A stretch of 64,000 bases of DNA from Helianthus annuus (taxonomy: Eukaryota > Streptophyta > Magnoliopsida > Asterales > Asteraceae): the NCBI RefSeq assembly GCF_002127325.2, contig NC_035436.2, positions 105,981,591-106,045,590 on the forward strand. Direction: 5' to 3'. Shown here piece after piece: positions 24,265 through 38,100 of the stretch. Each line of letters begins with the position of its first letter. Positions within the stretch are counted from its first letter, which is position 1. Both the position numbers and the translations under genes were made by a program. The notes beneath the pieces are model-generated. The model worked only from the letters and a program-made list of their open reading frames with translations, was not told the DNA's origin and searched no databases.

Positions 24265-27200
24265 TGTCACACCCCGGCCGCGTAAAAACAACAAACCGCG
24301 GCGGAAACACCGGGGAGGTGAGTAGCGACAGAATTATTGTTTCAACAACCATGGCAATTAAAGTTATGTATTATTAAAATTAAAGTTACATTGTCTTTGA
24401 GTTCTACTAAAACTACATAATAACTGTCTTTTAAGTCACTAAGGCCCGAGTCCGCCTAAGTGTAGCACAAACACCCTTATGCATTAGCACCTGAAACACA
24501 TGTAAAAATAGGTACGTCAGCATAAAAATGCCTGTGAGATACAGAGGTTTTGTTTAATGCAGATTCATGACTTATGGTTTGAAAAAAAAATGTTTAAAAA
24601 AATGTAGTCATGAACCTTGTAAAATGTTTTCCTTTGTAAAACCATGTGAAAATCAATGAAAATCCAATGATGATGAAATGATAATGCATGGTTAAATAAA
24701 TAACCAAGTATAAATGAGTTTTTTATAAAAAGTGTAATGTGTAAAACAATGTCATGTCCTTGTAGAAATGTTTCATGCCTTGTCCAAGTGATTTAGATAA
24801 CGGAACAATGTATAATACAATAAAAGCACTTATATATAGGAAGTACCAGCGGCGTATCCACCATGCTTTTATCATATAATGCATAGCCCCGTTACATAAG
24901 TCACTTATCAATAACCAACACAATGTCATGTTAAATGTCATAATGTTTATGTATAAACCATGTCTAATGTCATGTGTATCATGTATAACCAATGAAATGC
25001 ATAGCAAGTAGGAAATCATCTACTTAAACTATGTGAAAAATGTCAATGTGAAACAAATGTCATGTATGGTGAATAACTAGAAGCTACTCAACCCCATAGA
25101 AAATGTACAAAACAATGTTTTTGAATAAACCTAAGTTTAAATCAAATGTTATGTTTTGCAGAAAAACAATGCTTTATGATTACAAACATTTATGCAGTAA
25201 TGTTAATCGCATACATTCAAGCCTTGCGACTGTGGCGACAAACCCTTAAACGAATTAAAGGTTTATCTAAATTATGTAGTCGGATTCTGTCATTCCCAAC
25301 TTCCAAACAAACCTAGGAAGTCGGAAACGGGAGTTGTCAATTCCTATGGTACCATTACATAAGTCCGAGCGGCGTGATCAATGTTAATGAATGTATTATT
25401 GTCCCGATTAAACACACCAAATGTCATAACAATTGTAAGCATGCTATGAAAACCATGTACTAGGAATGCTAAGTAAACATGCCTAGTAGAAATGTTCATG
25501 TAAAACAATGTGCTAGCATGCTGAGTAAACATACATAGCAGAAATGTCATGTAAAACAATGTGTTCCATATGCTAAGTAAACATATGCAACAAATGTGTA
25601 GCAAATCTGTTAATGCATTGTCTGTCTATCGCTTCCGTCAATCTAGTCCGTAGCAGAAACCGAAGAAAACGGGAGTTATATTGTTATTTTAGTGATGTTT
25701 AGTGAAAAAGGCAAGGTGGCATAATTGTAATCAATGAGATTCCTCATTAAACTCCTTGGCCTATAAATAGAACCTTTAGGGTTTTCATTTAGAACTTTTG
25801 CGATTTTACATCTTGGAGAGCTAGAGGTTAGAGAGAGAAGCTAGAGAGAGAAAGTTCATTGTTTGTGATTCAGGTGCTGTACGTTTTCAGATTTGATTAA
25901 TTGAATCACGTTTATATTACGTCACGTGTGTTAGGTCGCGTTCGTGTACGGATTCCGCACGTTATACCGTTTCGGATTCAAAACCGGTCCTTCAAAATCA
26001 ATGTGCTAGCATGCTTGACATACATAGCAAAACACAATTGAAAGCATGTACTATAAGTGTACTAGGTGAAACTAGCATGTTTATGACATAAAAACATGAA
26101 ATGCACGAAAGTAACACGTATGTACATGTGTATCACCCCAAAGTATTTGAAAACGGTAAAAGAGGGGAACTATGTACTCACTTGGGATTGCTAATTAGTC
26201 TTGAGAATAAGACCAATTTAAGCTCCAAGTATCACGGAATCAATCGACACCTAGTATAGGTAACTATGTTAATAATTCGGCTCCTAAATCGGGAGATAGG
26301 ATAAAATGAGGTTCTATAAATCAAATGAGTAATTCAACTCATATGGTATGATTTAATAGACCCTACATTCTTATTGGAAAGCCTACCTAAGTGTTTTTGA
26401 CCCGTTTCGACACGTTATGGTAACACAAGCTACTATAAGGCGTCGTTAGCGTAAAACTATGTTCGGATGGTAATCTATGTGCTATGTCAAGTCTTACATG
26501 CCCAGTTATCCCTAAACATGTTACTAAATCAGATTACTTGTCAAAAATATGTTCACATAGGCAAAAATACGGATTTTAGCTTCAAAAGGGCATTTTGGTC
26601 ATTTCCTATGGGCATACAAGCTAACAAGCATATGACTAACCAATCCTATGTGATCATAAGGTATAACCTCTGAGGTTATTCCCTATGCAACTATGATCAC
26701 TAACTAAGCTTGGTCGGATCCTAAAGATCGACCAACCGGGTCGGGTTCGGAAGTGTAAGCGGTTGTTTAGACCGCTTAACTTATGACCCTAAACAAGCAC
26801 TAACTAATAGTGTCGAGTTAAACATGTCAAAACATGTTTAACCTACTGATTTGGTATCAAAACAAAGTGTTTTGATACCCTAAAGTAGTTCCGTTGCAAA
26901 ATGCGTGCTAAAACGCATTTTGACCGAAACTTTGACTCGACACTACAACTATGTAACGTGGTAATCAGCGGCTATAATCACGAAGGATTATAACTATCGT
27001 GATTACAATCACGTTTCAAAGTTCAATTGAACTTTGACTTGACCAATTGATGGTCAAAACCGAAAGTCAAACTGTTGGCCAAACTGTTTGACTTTCTGCA
27101 CAAACATAAGGAAAAAGCAATAAAGGAATGAAAGAAGCTCACTTAGGGTCTTTGCTATCTTTTCTACAAAGAAGACAAAGTCCCAGTCAACTTGAGAATG

Positions 27201-28369
27201 CTCCCAAAGCAGATGTGAAGGAGAGAAAGAAGGAATGAGCAAGGAATGAAGTGAACTTGGATGGCTATTTATAGTTGTGTTGATGCTCTAGGATCATCAC
27301 AAGTTTTTTGTTTGGCCATTAAGCAATAAATCACAACCATACATGTGTTAAAGCCAGCTAATATTACTTGGGAAGGTGTTAACTTGGCTACCACACAAAG
27401 AAATTGCCAAAAACAACCCCTGAAGTATCAACAGTTTGCTAAAATTGAGTTTCTGGTTGCTGGGCTGCTCAGGCGCCCCGCGTAAGAGTTGGGGGTGGGC
27501 TTACGCGCCCCGCCTGAGCTCCCCAGATCAGCAAACTTTGAAAATTTACAGTTTTGGTCCCTGCATGAAATCGAGTCCATTTCAGGCCTTTTTGACCCCC
27601 GTTAAGCCATTTTCAAGGCTCTACAAGGTCAATAAAGTTTAGAGGACTCAAAATATGCTTGGAACATTTATCGGATGTCGGCTTGTTTGGTCGTACGGTC
27701 GCGTTGTTCGTTAATTTACGACGAAACTCAAACGGACGTAAAAACGAATCAAATTAAGCGACGAATGGAATACTTGCATGCCGATCACTAAAATAAAAAT
27801 ATTTTAGTGTGTACAAAAATTTTGGATGTCCAGATGTGGCCAGAACGTAAGATATGCGCGAAAATGCAAACTTACGCCGTTTTTGACACTTTTAGTCCCT
27901 GTAAGATCATGTAAGCATGTTTTCGCACACCGAACCTATCAAAGCTTATTTCTAAGCCATGTTTAGGTTATATATGGTATGTTTAACTTATGATCAAGTT
28001 CCGGACTGTACGTTGACTTACGAAATGGCAGACTTTTGCAAGTTGACGCAATTAGTCCCTAAGAGCGAATAAACTTGTTTTTGCCATACCAAAGCCTTTA
28101 AAACTTATTTCTAAGTTATGTAAAGGTTATTTAAGGTATGTTAAGTTTATGATGATGTTCCGGAGTGTTTGTCGTGTTAAACTGATTACATTTACGCACC
28201 AGTTCACGTATAACTTTCCAGAAAGCGATATAGAGTTCAAAATCGATCAAAAATCAACACGGGCACAAAACCAAACATAAATGACAAACATTGGGATCAA
28301 AACACACTGTATTATTAATATTGTATTGTTCAGAGTCTGCAAAATGATATCACAAGCACAGATGTCACA
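24265..28369 (-). repeat. TE6 3' LTR (4105 bp, contains TE7)
   Basis: Same sequence as the 5' LTR apart from scattered substitutions and the 387-bp TE7 insertion plus its 5-bp TSD. A TATAAATAG promoter candidate is on the minus strand at 27265-27273. A GC-rich block with two GCGCCCCGC words and the inverted pair GCGTAAG/CTTACGC lies at about 27471-27515. A 62-bp tandem repeat is at about 25455-25590. Confidence 0.92.
25608..25994 (+). mobile_element. TE7, 387-bp solo LTR
   Basis: Present only in this LTR of TE6 and absent at the matching point 42477 of the other. It starts TGTTAATG, ends CCTTCA and is flanked by the exact TSD AAATC (25603-25607, 25995-25999). A promoter-like CCTATAAATAGAACC block at about 25750-25765 followed by a GAGAGAGAAGCTAGAGAG leader gives the + orientation. 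No ORF. The size and TG..CA ends fit a solo LTR; the parent family is not in the window. Confidence 0.85.
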
Positions 28370-28405
28370 GTCTCCCCTACTTCAGGAAATTTCGTTCCGA
28401 AATTT
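28370..28405 (-). promoter_or_regulatory. TE6 PPT and pre-PPT hairpin
   Basis: On the minus strand the hairpin AAATTTCG, loop GAA, CGAAATTT (28387-28405) precedes the purine run GTAGGGGAGAC (28370-28380) that abuts the 3' LTR. The hairpin overlaps the pol stop codon. Confidence 0.8.
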
Positions 28406-31400
28406 ATTTAGAGGAAACTTGTGAGAATAGATGCGGATATTTAGCTTTCATCTGATCTTCACGTTCCCATGTAAACTCTAGGCCACGTTTAGATTCCCAG
28501 CGAACTTTGACCAATTTAATCTGCTTGCCTTTCAACTACTTAAATGAACGGTCCACTATTTCCACAGGTTTCTCAACAAAATGCATCGTGTTATCAACAC
28601 GAATTTCATCAAGTGTTATGTGGAGATTCTCATCAGCTAAACACTTTCTGAGATTGGACATGTGGAATGTTGGATGAACATTTCCAAGTTCAGGAGGTAG
28701 CTCAAGTTTGTAGGCTACTTTTCAGACTCTTTCAACGATCTTAAATGGTCCAACATAGCGAGGTGCAAGTTTTCCCTTCTTCCCAAATCTAATCACACCT
28801 TTCCAAGGGGATACCTTGAGTAGGACGCGATCGCCAACTTGGAATTCTATGGGCTTGCGTCGTCGATCCGCGTAACACTTCTGACGGCTTCTAGCTGTCT
28901 GTAGGTTATCACGAATCTTCTTGACCTTATCTGTAGTCTCTAGAATGAGTTCTGGTCCAGTAAGCTGAGCTTCACCTATCTCATTCCAGCAGACCGGTGA
29001 ACGACATTTTCGACCGTATAAAGCTTCGAAAGGAGCCACGTTGATGCTAGAGTGATAACTATTGTTGTAGGAGAATTCGATCAACGGAAGATGCGAATCC
29101 CAACTACCACCAAAATCAATCACACAAGCTCTAAGCATATCCTCCAGTGTCTGGATTGTTCTCTCAGATTGACCATCTGTCTGTGGATGGTACGCTGAGC
29201 TCAAATGAAGTTGAGTACCCATGGCGGATTGCATGGTTCTCCAAAAGCGAGACGAGAAACGAGCATCTCTGTCAGATATAATGTTCAAAGGAACACCATG
29301 TCGAGATACAATCTCATCAACATAGATCTTGGCAAGCTTGTCAGCAGATAGATCCTCACGGATCGGCAAGAAATGTGCTGACTTTGTTAGACGATCAACA
29401 ACAACCCAAATGGCGTCATTACCCTTTTTAGTGCGCGGTAACTTGGTAATGAGATCCATAGAAACGTTTTCCCATTTCCAAACCGGAATCTCTGGTTGCT
29501 CCAAAAGTCCAGAGGGATGTTGATGTTCTGCCTTAACCTTGAGACAAGTAAGGCATTTGGAAACATATAAGGCAATGTCTTTCTTCATACCCAGCCACCA
29601 ATACTGGGTTCGAAGATCCTTATACATTTTGTCTGCACCAGGATGAATTGAATAACGAGACTTATGAGCTTCATCCATAAGCAAGGTGCGAAGATTGTCT
29701 ATACTTGGGACCCACAAACGGCCCATGTAATAGAAAATCCCAAAATCTCTCAGTTCAAGCTCAGGATTGGTATGACACGGTATCTCTTTACCTATCAAGT
29801 CTTGTGTAACACAAGTATGTTGAGCCTGAATTATGCGAGTTTGAATGTCAGATCGAACTTGAACACAGTGAAGCTTGACATGTTCTTTACGACTCAATGC
29901 ATCAGCCACGACATTCGCCTTACCAGGATGGTAGCGAATTTCGCAATCGTAGTCGTTTAGGAGTTCAACCCAACGTCGTTGGCTCATGTTTAGTTCTTTC
30001 TGATTGAAGATGTGCTGGAGACTCTTGTGGTCAGTAAACACTACACACTTTGTACCATACAGGTAGTGTCTCCAGATTTTGAGAGCAAAGACTACTGCAC
30101 CTAACTCAAGATCAAGAGTGGTGTAGTTTTTCTCGTGCACTTTCAGCTGTCTTGATGCATAGGCTATAACTTTGTTTCTTTGCATAAGAACGCAGCCAAG
30201 GCCTAAGTTGGATACATCACAGTACACAACAAAATCGTCATTACCCTCGGGCAAAGATAGAATAGGTGCATCACAGAGTTTCTGTTTCAAGGTCTGGAAA
30301 GCCTATACCTGTTTGGATCCCCCACTCAAAAGGTTTGCTTTTCTGAGTTAAAGCAGTGAGAGGAACCGCAATCTTGGAGAAGTTTTCAATGAAACGGCGG
30401 TAATAACCCGCTAGACCAAGAAATGAACGAACCTCGGTAGGAGTAGTAGGAGTATCCCAATCCTTAATCGCACTGATTTTGGCGGGATCTACATGTATAC
30501 CTTGTTCGTTGACTTTGTGCCCCAAAAATTGAAATTCCTTAAGCCAGAATTCACACTTGGAGAACTTGGCGAAAAGTTGTTCTTTCTTTAGGAGCTCCAT
30601 TGTAAGACGAAGATGCTGTTCATGATCAGTTCGAGTCTTAGAATAGATCAAAATATCATCAATAAAGACGATGATGAACTTGTCCAAATAAGGCTTGCAA
30701 ACCCTATTCATCAAGTCCATGAAAACAGTAGGAGCATTTGTTAAACCGAAAGGCATAACAGTAAACTCATAATGACCGTAACGCGTACGAAAAGCTGTCT
30801 TGGGAATATCTTCTTCAAGAACTCGAAGTTGATGATACCCAGAACGTAGGTCAATCTTCGAAAAGCAAGTAGCACCCTGTAGCTGATCAAATAGATCATC
30901 AATGCGAGGTAGGGGATATCGATTCTTGATGATAAGCTTGTTAAGCTCACGGTAATCGATACACATCCTGAAAGATCCATCTTTCTTTTTCACGAATAGG
31001 ACAGGAGCGCCCCAAGGGGAAAAGCTTGGACGGATGAATCCTTTGTCAGATAGCTCCTGAAGCTGCTTAGACAACTCTTGCATCTCAGATGGTGCAAGAC
31101 GATAAGGTGATTTAGCAATGGGATTTGCGCCAGGCACAAGATCAATGCGAAACTCAACTTGGTGCACAGAGGGTAAACCAGGTAATTCTTCAGGAAATAC
31201 CTCTGGATAATCCCGAACAACAGGGATATCTTGGATAGTCTTACCCTTGCCTTTCTCTTCTACGACATGTGCTAAGAAAGCAACATACTTCTTTCGTAGG
31301 TATTTGCGGGCTTGGGTACAGGACATAAGCTTAAGACCACTGACGGGTTTCTCCCCACGAACTTCTAAGATCTCACCAGTCGATAGCGGTATGCGGACCA

Positions 31401-31931
31401 ACTTCTCAAAACATACCACCTCAGCATGGTACTTTGATAACCAATCCATTCCTACTATAACATCGAAGCTCCCGAGTTGCATCAGTGTGAGATCAATAAG
31501 GAAAAGATGGTTATTGAGATTCAACTGGCAATTTCGAAGAACGGAGTCGAGTACAACGGGTTCACCACTAGCTACTTCTACTGTCAAGGGCTTTCCTAGT
31601 TTTGTTCTAGTCATCGCAAGCAAAGGCTCAAATGCTAAGGTCACGAAACTCTTATCGGCACCTGAATCAAATAGAACAGAAGCAGGATGGTTGTTAACAA
31701 GGAATGTACCGTTCACCACTTCGTTATCTGCGCGAGCCTCATTTGCATTCAGATTGAAAGCTCTACCACGAGCTGGTGCCTGATTTTCATTTGCCAACCT
31801 CGGGCAATTGTTCCTGTAGTGGGTCAGATCCCCACAGTTGAAACATGAACCAGGCGGAAAGTGAGGTCGTGCAGGATTCTGGGCAGGGTTTTGTACTGCT
31901 GGCTTTTGAGCTGCCTGGTTTTGATTAGGAC
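28404..31931 (-). pseudogene. TE6 pol remnant
   Basis: Reads protease (FDSGADKSF), RT ([21 protein letters not shown]), RNase H ([27 protein letters not shown]), integrase ([36 protein letters not shown]) and a C-terminal chromodomain ([17 protein letters not shown]), stop at 28404-28406. Breaks: an extra G in the G5 run at 30319-30323, TAG at 30303-30305, TGA at 28722-28724 and TAG at 28536-28538. A CCHC knuckle ([14 protein letters not shown]) lies at the 5' end of this frame. Confidence 0.93.
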
Positions 31932-32918
31932 AAAACGGCAAGTATTCGCAAGATGACCAGATTTGCCACAATTTGTGCAGATGCGACATTGCAACTGTGG
32001 CTGGTGATGGTTGTTACATCTGTTGCACAGAGGTGCATTTCCTGCATACTGCCTCTTGGCAGCAGGTTGTGCAGCCTGATTCTGTGCAGCCTGATTAGGA
32101 GCAGCTTGATTTGTTTGAGCAGTAACAACAAAGTTCTTGGAAGCCTTACGCTTCCTCGATTCCTTTGAAGACTCAGCAACCTTCTTACCCTTCTGCTCCT
32201 TGGTGCTATCAGACTGTTTCTGCTTTTTGTCACCCTTTCTGTGGAGTTTACCCTTCTTGATTTGGGATTCAGTAAGGGTAGCAGCTAGCTCAATGGCCTG
32301 TCGGACGGTAGTAGGGTGGCTGCCAGTGACAATATCCTGAACAGGATCTGGCAAACCGTCTATGTACCTCTCAATAGCCTTATCCAAAGGCGTGAGCATA
32401 ATCGGACAGAGCAAATTTAAATCCTCATATCTGTCAGTGTAAGCCCGGTGTTCACCACTAACTTGCTTCAGATCATTGAACTCATCTTCTAGTGCCCTCT
32501 GCTCATGTTGAGGACAGAATTCTCTCATCATGAGAGCCCTGAGTTCCTCCCAAGTTTGACCCAAAGCAACATCTGCACCTCTATCTCTCATTACCCCATT
32601 CCACCAGGTAAGAGCCCTCTTCTGGAATACACTCGAAGCAAACTCGACCTTACGGTTGTTCGGACACTGAACATGGCGAAATGTGCTCTCAAGACTCTCA
32701 AACCACTGGAGAAGCCATGTTGCTCCTTCAGTACCACTAAAACTGAGTGGTTTAGCCGAGTTAAACTGTTTAAAGTTGCACGGAGCAGGTGCATTAACAT
32801 TGTTATTGGTGGCTTGGCTTATTTGAGTTATGAGACCAGGTAGCATAGCAGCCATCTGCTGTGCTATAATAGCTGCCAGTTCGGCATCAGGTTGAGGAAC
32901 ATTACGTCGAGGAGGCAT
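31932..32918 (-). pseudogene. TE6 gag
   Basis: Start taken at the ATG of MPPRRNVPQPDAELAAI (32918) because upstream residues are not gag-like. Capsid-type core (FSGTEGATWLLQWFESLE; RALTWWNGVM) is followed by a lysine-rich linker and the zinc motif [17 protein letters not shown]. The frame then shifts into pol at the A4 run 31932-31935 (T4 in the coding strand); a lost T from a T5 run would explain it. A programmed frameshift is less likely since related elements use one frame. Confidence 0.88.
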
Positions 32919-33504
32919 TCCAAAAGAGGAAACATGAGAGAGAACGAGTGAGATGATGTGATGAAAATGAGATAACAATAAAATCAACAAAAAGCAAGGA
33001 TGGTGGTCGTTTGTTTGTTACCACAAAGCAAACAAACAACACACAGTGACTAATCAAAGTAAATGAGTCATAATAATGTATCACTAAAGACATGCTCGCC
33101 TATAAGTGAACACTCACCCCAAGAGTTCCCAGGTAAGAATGACTGGTCCGATACTGCGGATTTGTACGAACACTCTAGCCTTAGACAGAAAACTCAGGGT
33201 ACAGGCATTCACCCTTCCAGTTTGCACGTGTTCACATTATTTAGACCCAAAACTTTGACGAGATTTTGAAAAATTGGAAGGCATACGGCCAAAAGAAATC
33301 ATCTAAGGATAGATGATTGATTTCAAAATCATTTTGGAAAATTATGTTCAAGTTTTGTTAATCACCTAAGGATAGGTGACAGGTATTGTTTTAAGATCTA
33401 AACACAAGTAAACTTGTGTTAGGGTCCTAGAAAGTTATAGTCTAGGCCAAAGCATCACTAATAACCTAATTCCCTATAACCATTGGCTCTGATACCAACT
33501 ATTC
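32919..33504 (-). promoter_or_regulatory. TE6 leader with PBS and twin hairpins
   Basis: PBS complement GGCTCTGATACCA is at 33485-33497, eight bases from the 5' LTR. The leader holds two hairpins with the same AGGA loop: ATCATCTA/TAGATGAT at 33298-33317 and TCACCTA/TAGGTGA at 33362-33379. Their stems differ by a compensating pair change. They could act in packaging or dimerisation; that role is inference. Confidence 0.75.
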
Positions 33505-34257
33505 TGTCACACCCCGGCCGCGTAAAAACAACAAACCGCGGCGGAAACGCCGGGGAGGTGAATGGCGACAGAATTATTGTTTCAACAACCATGGCAATTA
33601 AAGTTATGTATTATTAAAATTAAAGTTACATTGTCTTTGAGTTCTTCTAAAACTACATAATAACTGTCTTTTAAGTCACTAAGGCCCGAGTCCGCCTAAG
33701 TGTAGCACAAACACCCTTATGCATTAGCACCTGAAACACATGTAAAAATAGGTACGTCAGCATAAAAATGCATGTGAGATACATAGGTTTTGTTTAATGC
33801 AGATTCATGACTTATGGTTTGAAAAAAAATGTTTAACAAAATGTAGTCATAAACCTTGTAAAATGTTTTCCTTTATAAAACCATGTGAAAATCAATGAAA
33901 ATCAAATGATGATGAAATGATAATGCATGGTTAAATAAATAACCAAGTATAAATGAGTTTTGTATAAAAAGTGTAATGTGTAAAACAATGTCATGTCCTT
34001 GTAGAAATGTTTCATGCCTTGTCCAAGTGATTTAGATAACGGAACAATGTATAATACAATAAAAGCACTTATATATAGGAAGTACCAGCGGCGTATCCAC
34101 CATGCTTTTATCATATAACGCATAGCCCCATTACATAAGTCACTTATCAATAACCAACACAATGTCATGTTAAATGTCAAAATGTTTATGTATAAACCAT
34201 GTCTAATGTCATGTGTATCATGTATAACCAATGAAATGCATAGAAAGTAGGAAATCA
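33505..34257 (-). repeat. TE6 5' LTR, first segment
   Basis: Begins TGTCACACCCCGGCCGCG next to the PBS and matches 24265-25015 almost base for base until TE8 breaks in; AATCA (34253-34257) is the TSD of TE8. It resumes at 41883. Confidence 0.92.
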
Positions 34258-35066
34258 TGTTAGGATCTGAGGCTGACATGATTGTGTTTGTTTGTGATGT
34301 TTAAACAAAACAAATAGATATGAGCAGTTTTAAGTGCAGCGGAAATGGATAACAAACTTTGTAAACACAATCAAAGGAGAATATAGTTTGATAAACAATT
34401 GCCTTTTCATAGAGTTAAATGATTACAATGAAGATCAAAGGATTACAAGCATGCTTACAATACTATGCTCCCCCTCAGCCTGATACCCCAAGGTTGGTTG
34501 CACAAGATGAAAGTATTGGACTGAAGAAGAAGAAACCACTCAGTCAATCAAATATAACAGTACAGGGTACTGTTACATTTATAGGCAAATCAAACCACTG
34601 AAGCATCTTAGCTGACGTCACCATGATAGTGACTTCTAACAGCCTTACAACTTATAAACACTGATCTATAGAAAACTACTGATGTCTAACAACTGATTGA
34701 TAATACAATACAAAACAAGTCTAACACTGTTCACGTTCCACTGTTGTAGCCTAAGCACTGATTACTTGATCATCAGTGCTTCCTTCAAAGGTGATCAGTC
34801 TTTGAGTGGGCAGTGCTTGTGTCTTCGGCAGTACTTAAGAAACAGCAGTAGATAGAGCAACAGTGTTTGTCATCAGCAGTCTTTAGAGTTTCATCAGTGT
34901 TTGGTTCATCAGTTGTTGTAATGAGCAGTACTTAAGATCCATCAGCTGTTAGAACACCACTGTCAATGGGAAAGCAAAGAGTAAACTGCTGCTTATTGCT
35001 AGTCGACTGATGTGATCCGGTTTTGGCTTTAGTTATCTGTTCCTCTGATAGGGTTCAATCCCAACA
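34258..35066 (-). repeat. TE8 3' LTR (809 bp)
   Basis: Carries an inverted repeat (34552-34578) directly beside a TATAAATG promoter candidate (minus strand, 34576-34583) and many CAGTG/CACTG words at about 34700-34980 (ATCAGTGCTT, CAACAGTGTTT, GCAGTACTTA). Confidence 0.9.
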
Positions 35067-35115
35067 ATCTCCCCCTGGAACAGATAATGCCAAAACTCTT
35101 CATTATTGTGGATAT

Positions 35116-38100
35116 TTATTGCCTCATCAACAGTTCCCTTATCTGTCCTTTAAATTGTAGTTCAAAGTTAAGGGCATCTGTGTCTTCATCATCCCTACTA
35201 AATGGAAGATCAAGGAGATCCTAAAAATCTTCAAGACTCAGGCCAAGAGCTTGTTCCCTTGATATTTTCTCCACTTTTCCACCAGACCTGAGCAAAGTCA
35301 ATACGCAGGTCTGTTTGTCAGTTTCCCACTTTTGTATTTTCGAGCCTGGTGGGTTTCTTGGGAGATGTTTATTTGCAGAGGTATTTGGTGAGGCTGGCCT
35401 ATTCATAACTGGCTTACCAGTATTTGCAGTTTGACCCAAACCAAGAGTTTCTATGATCATTTTCTTTATGCCTTCTTTTACAAGGTCATCTCCTTTTATC
35501 ATCTCTTGGATGGTTTCAGCTCCCAACTGTTTGTGTGTCCTTCTTTTGTAGATGGCAGCACCAGTTGGAGCAGTGGTTCTCCTGATTTGCAGCTTTGATG
35601 GTCTTTTTGAAACCTCAGCTTCAGGATAGTCAGGCTTTTGAGGAACTTTTGGATCTTTCTTTCTTAATTCCTCCAACCTTTTGTAGGTGATCCTGACCAC
35701 ATCTTCTTTCCATCTAGCAATTTGTCTTTTGTTTCCATATCAGCAGCAACCAGTTCTTCTCTCATTCTTTTCAGTTCTACCTGTTTGTCAGGTACATTCT
35801 TTCTAAACTTTGCCCAGTCAGGAGGAGTGTGAGTGACTTTCCTTTTTATCATGTCTTGAATTCTTGCTGCTTCATTTTCAAGCTCAGGAACAGTCCACTC
35901 TTTGTACATGTATCTCTCTCCTTTGTACTTCTTGTGAGCCATGATGCTTGCCATGTAGTCTTTCTTCAAAGTTTCAGCTGCTCTTTCTGAAATTTGTTGA
36001 CTGACATTTTTGGCAAATCGTCCTAGGGAACTGACTTGTGTGAGCAGATATTGATAGGTTCTAGAAATTTCTTTGTCAGATTTCCCTTGTGTGTTTCTTT
36101 TTGAGATATCCTCTGCTTGCTTGGCTTTGATCTTCAAATATTCATCAATATTTTTAGGCCAGGGATATCCTCTTATTAATGGCAAACTCCTTTTGGCAGG
36201 GTCATCCTCATAGTAAAATGATTTTATTTCTTCTCTAACAGCTGCTAGTTCAAGAGGAAACTGAACACCTGCAGGAGGTAAGGGCTTGTGCATTCGAACT
36301 GAAGAGAGAGCAACTGGTTTTGGTATTGTGACAAGAGCTAAAGATTTTGAAGATGTTTCAGATGGTGAAGTGTCATCATCTTTGAGAATTAGCCTTCTCC
36401 TCTTTGTTTGAGGAGGGGCTGATGATGTTTTGGATGGAACAGTGGTGGTGGATGTAGTGGCAGTGATTTGTGATTGACTAACAGTTGTTGAAACAACTGG
36501 TGTTCCAACCACTGTTGTCTTTAGAGCAGATGTTCTAATAACTGTTGTCTTCTGCCTTTTGGCAGGAGGTGATTTTGTTTTTGGTGGTGATGGTGATAAG
36601 GCAGTGGATGTAGTGTGTGTTGAAGTGGTGTGTGTTGAAGTGGGAGCAGATGTTGAAACCACTGAAGTACCAACAGTAGTGGGTACAACAGGAGTTACAA
36701 CAGCTGTTTTAGGTGGTAGTTTTGGAACAGACTTTGAACGTCTGGTTGGAATGGATTTTGTAGCCTTACTCTTCTTGTATGCTTCTTCTTTTCATCAACA
36801 AGATTTTCATCATCTTTTGACCCTGAAGTACCCTGATCCGGATAATCCACCCTGGCTTTCCTTTTGGCCTCTCTATCCCTTTTTACACTTGCAACTGCTT
36901 CTGCCAGTGCATTTGTGGTCACATCAATTTTCTTGCTTCCATCTGGCAAAGGGATCTGTTTGGTCATGTTTGCATTTTCTGGTTCAAGGTAGAGACCATC
37001 CTCTATTCCCTTCTTTTTCCACTCCTTAATTTTATCCCCCTTTTTGGCATTATCTGGGGGAAGTTGATCAATGAAGAGAACTGATGGAGGAGTAGTGCCA
37101 GTGGTGTGCAGGATCTGAGTTTTGAGAGCCTTTAGATCAGCCTGAGTGTTTTTGAACGTTGACTCCATTGCATTTCTCAGCTGTTGAACATGTTTTTCAT
37201 GTTGCTGATCTGCGATTTGTGCTTGATGATGGAGAAAAGGTTGAAATAGATTCCAGAGCTCATTTGTAGCGGGTGCCTGTTGTAGAGCAAGTGCTTGAGG
37301 TGGAACAGGAGTGGATTGCATCTTTTGAGTTTTCAACACCTGCTGTAGCATGTTTTTAAGATCTGCAACAGATGTATCCAACTTTTCAATTCGTTCCGTC
37401 AAATCCTGGTATTTTAAATCATCACCCAATTTAATGGGATCATCTGATTTCCCACTATCAGTGGTTTTATCAGTGGTAGAGGTAGGGAGTATACTCCAAA
37501 CATTAACCACTGATGCCCCTTTTTCTTGGTACTGGGGTCTTCTCCCTTCAACACTTGACAACCTTTTGATGTTGCCAGTAGGATAAATAAATCCACTGGT
37601 GGTTGGCAGAGGTGCTATAAAAGGAATTGCCTCCAAGGAAGTCTTATTGATGTAACCACTTTCCAACTGTACACCAGTGGGTTCAACAGTTGTAGTGGCT
37701 GCTTCACTTGGATGATCACCAAGAGTTACTTGTAACTCAAGGGGTGTAACCTCCTCAGGTTATGTTGGTGGGTTAGCAAGGAATGATACATCAGGCTCAG
37801 TCAGTTGTTGAGGTATATTCTCATTAACAGGTGATTGAGAAGTACTGAGTAATGCCTGGTTTAAATCTATTGCATCCAACAAAAGTTGTGTTTTTGGTGG
37901 AATTGTGGATGTGAGGTGGGGTGTAGAAAGAGAAGTTGCCCCGGGCATTGGGCTGTGGATGATGGAAACGAGTGTTTCCAGAGCATCATAATGTGGTGGC
38001 CCTATGTGTACAACCTGTTCTTTTTGTGAAGAAGCAGGAGGAGTTTTGGTTATGGGTTAAGATATTTGTACCAACTGCTGTGAGGAAGTAGCAGCAGTGG

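Noticed and set aside
31928..31936. Programmed gag-pol frameshift in TE6
   Set aside because: A one-base loss from a T run explains it, and sister families use one continuous frame.
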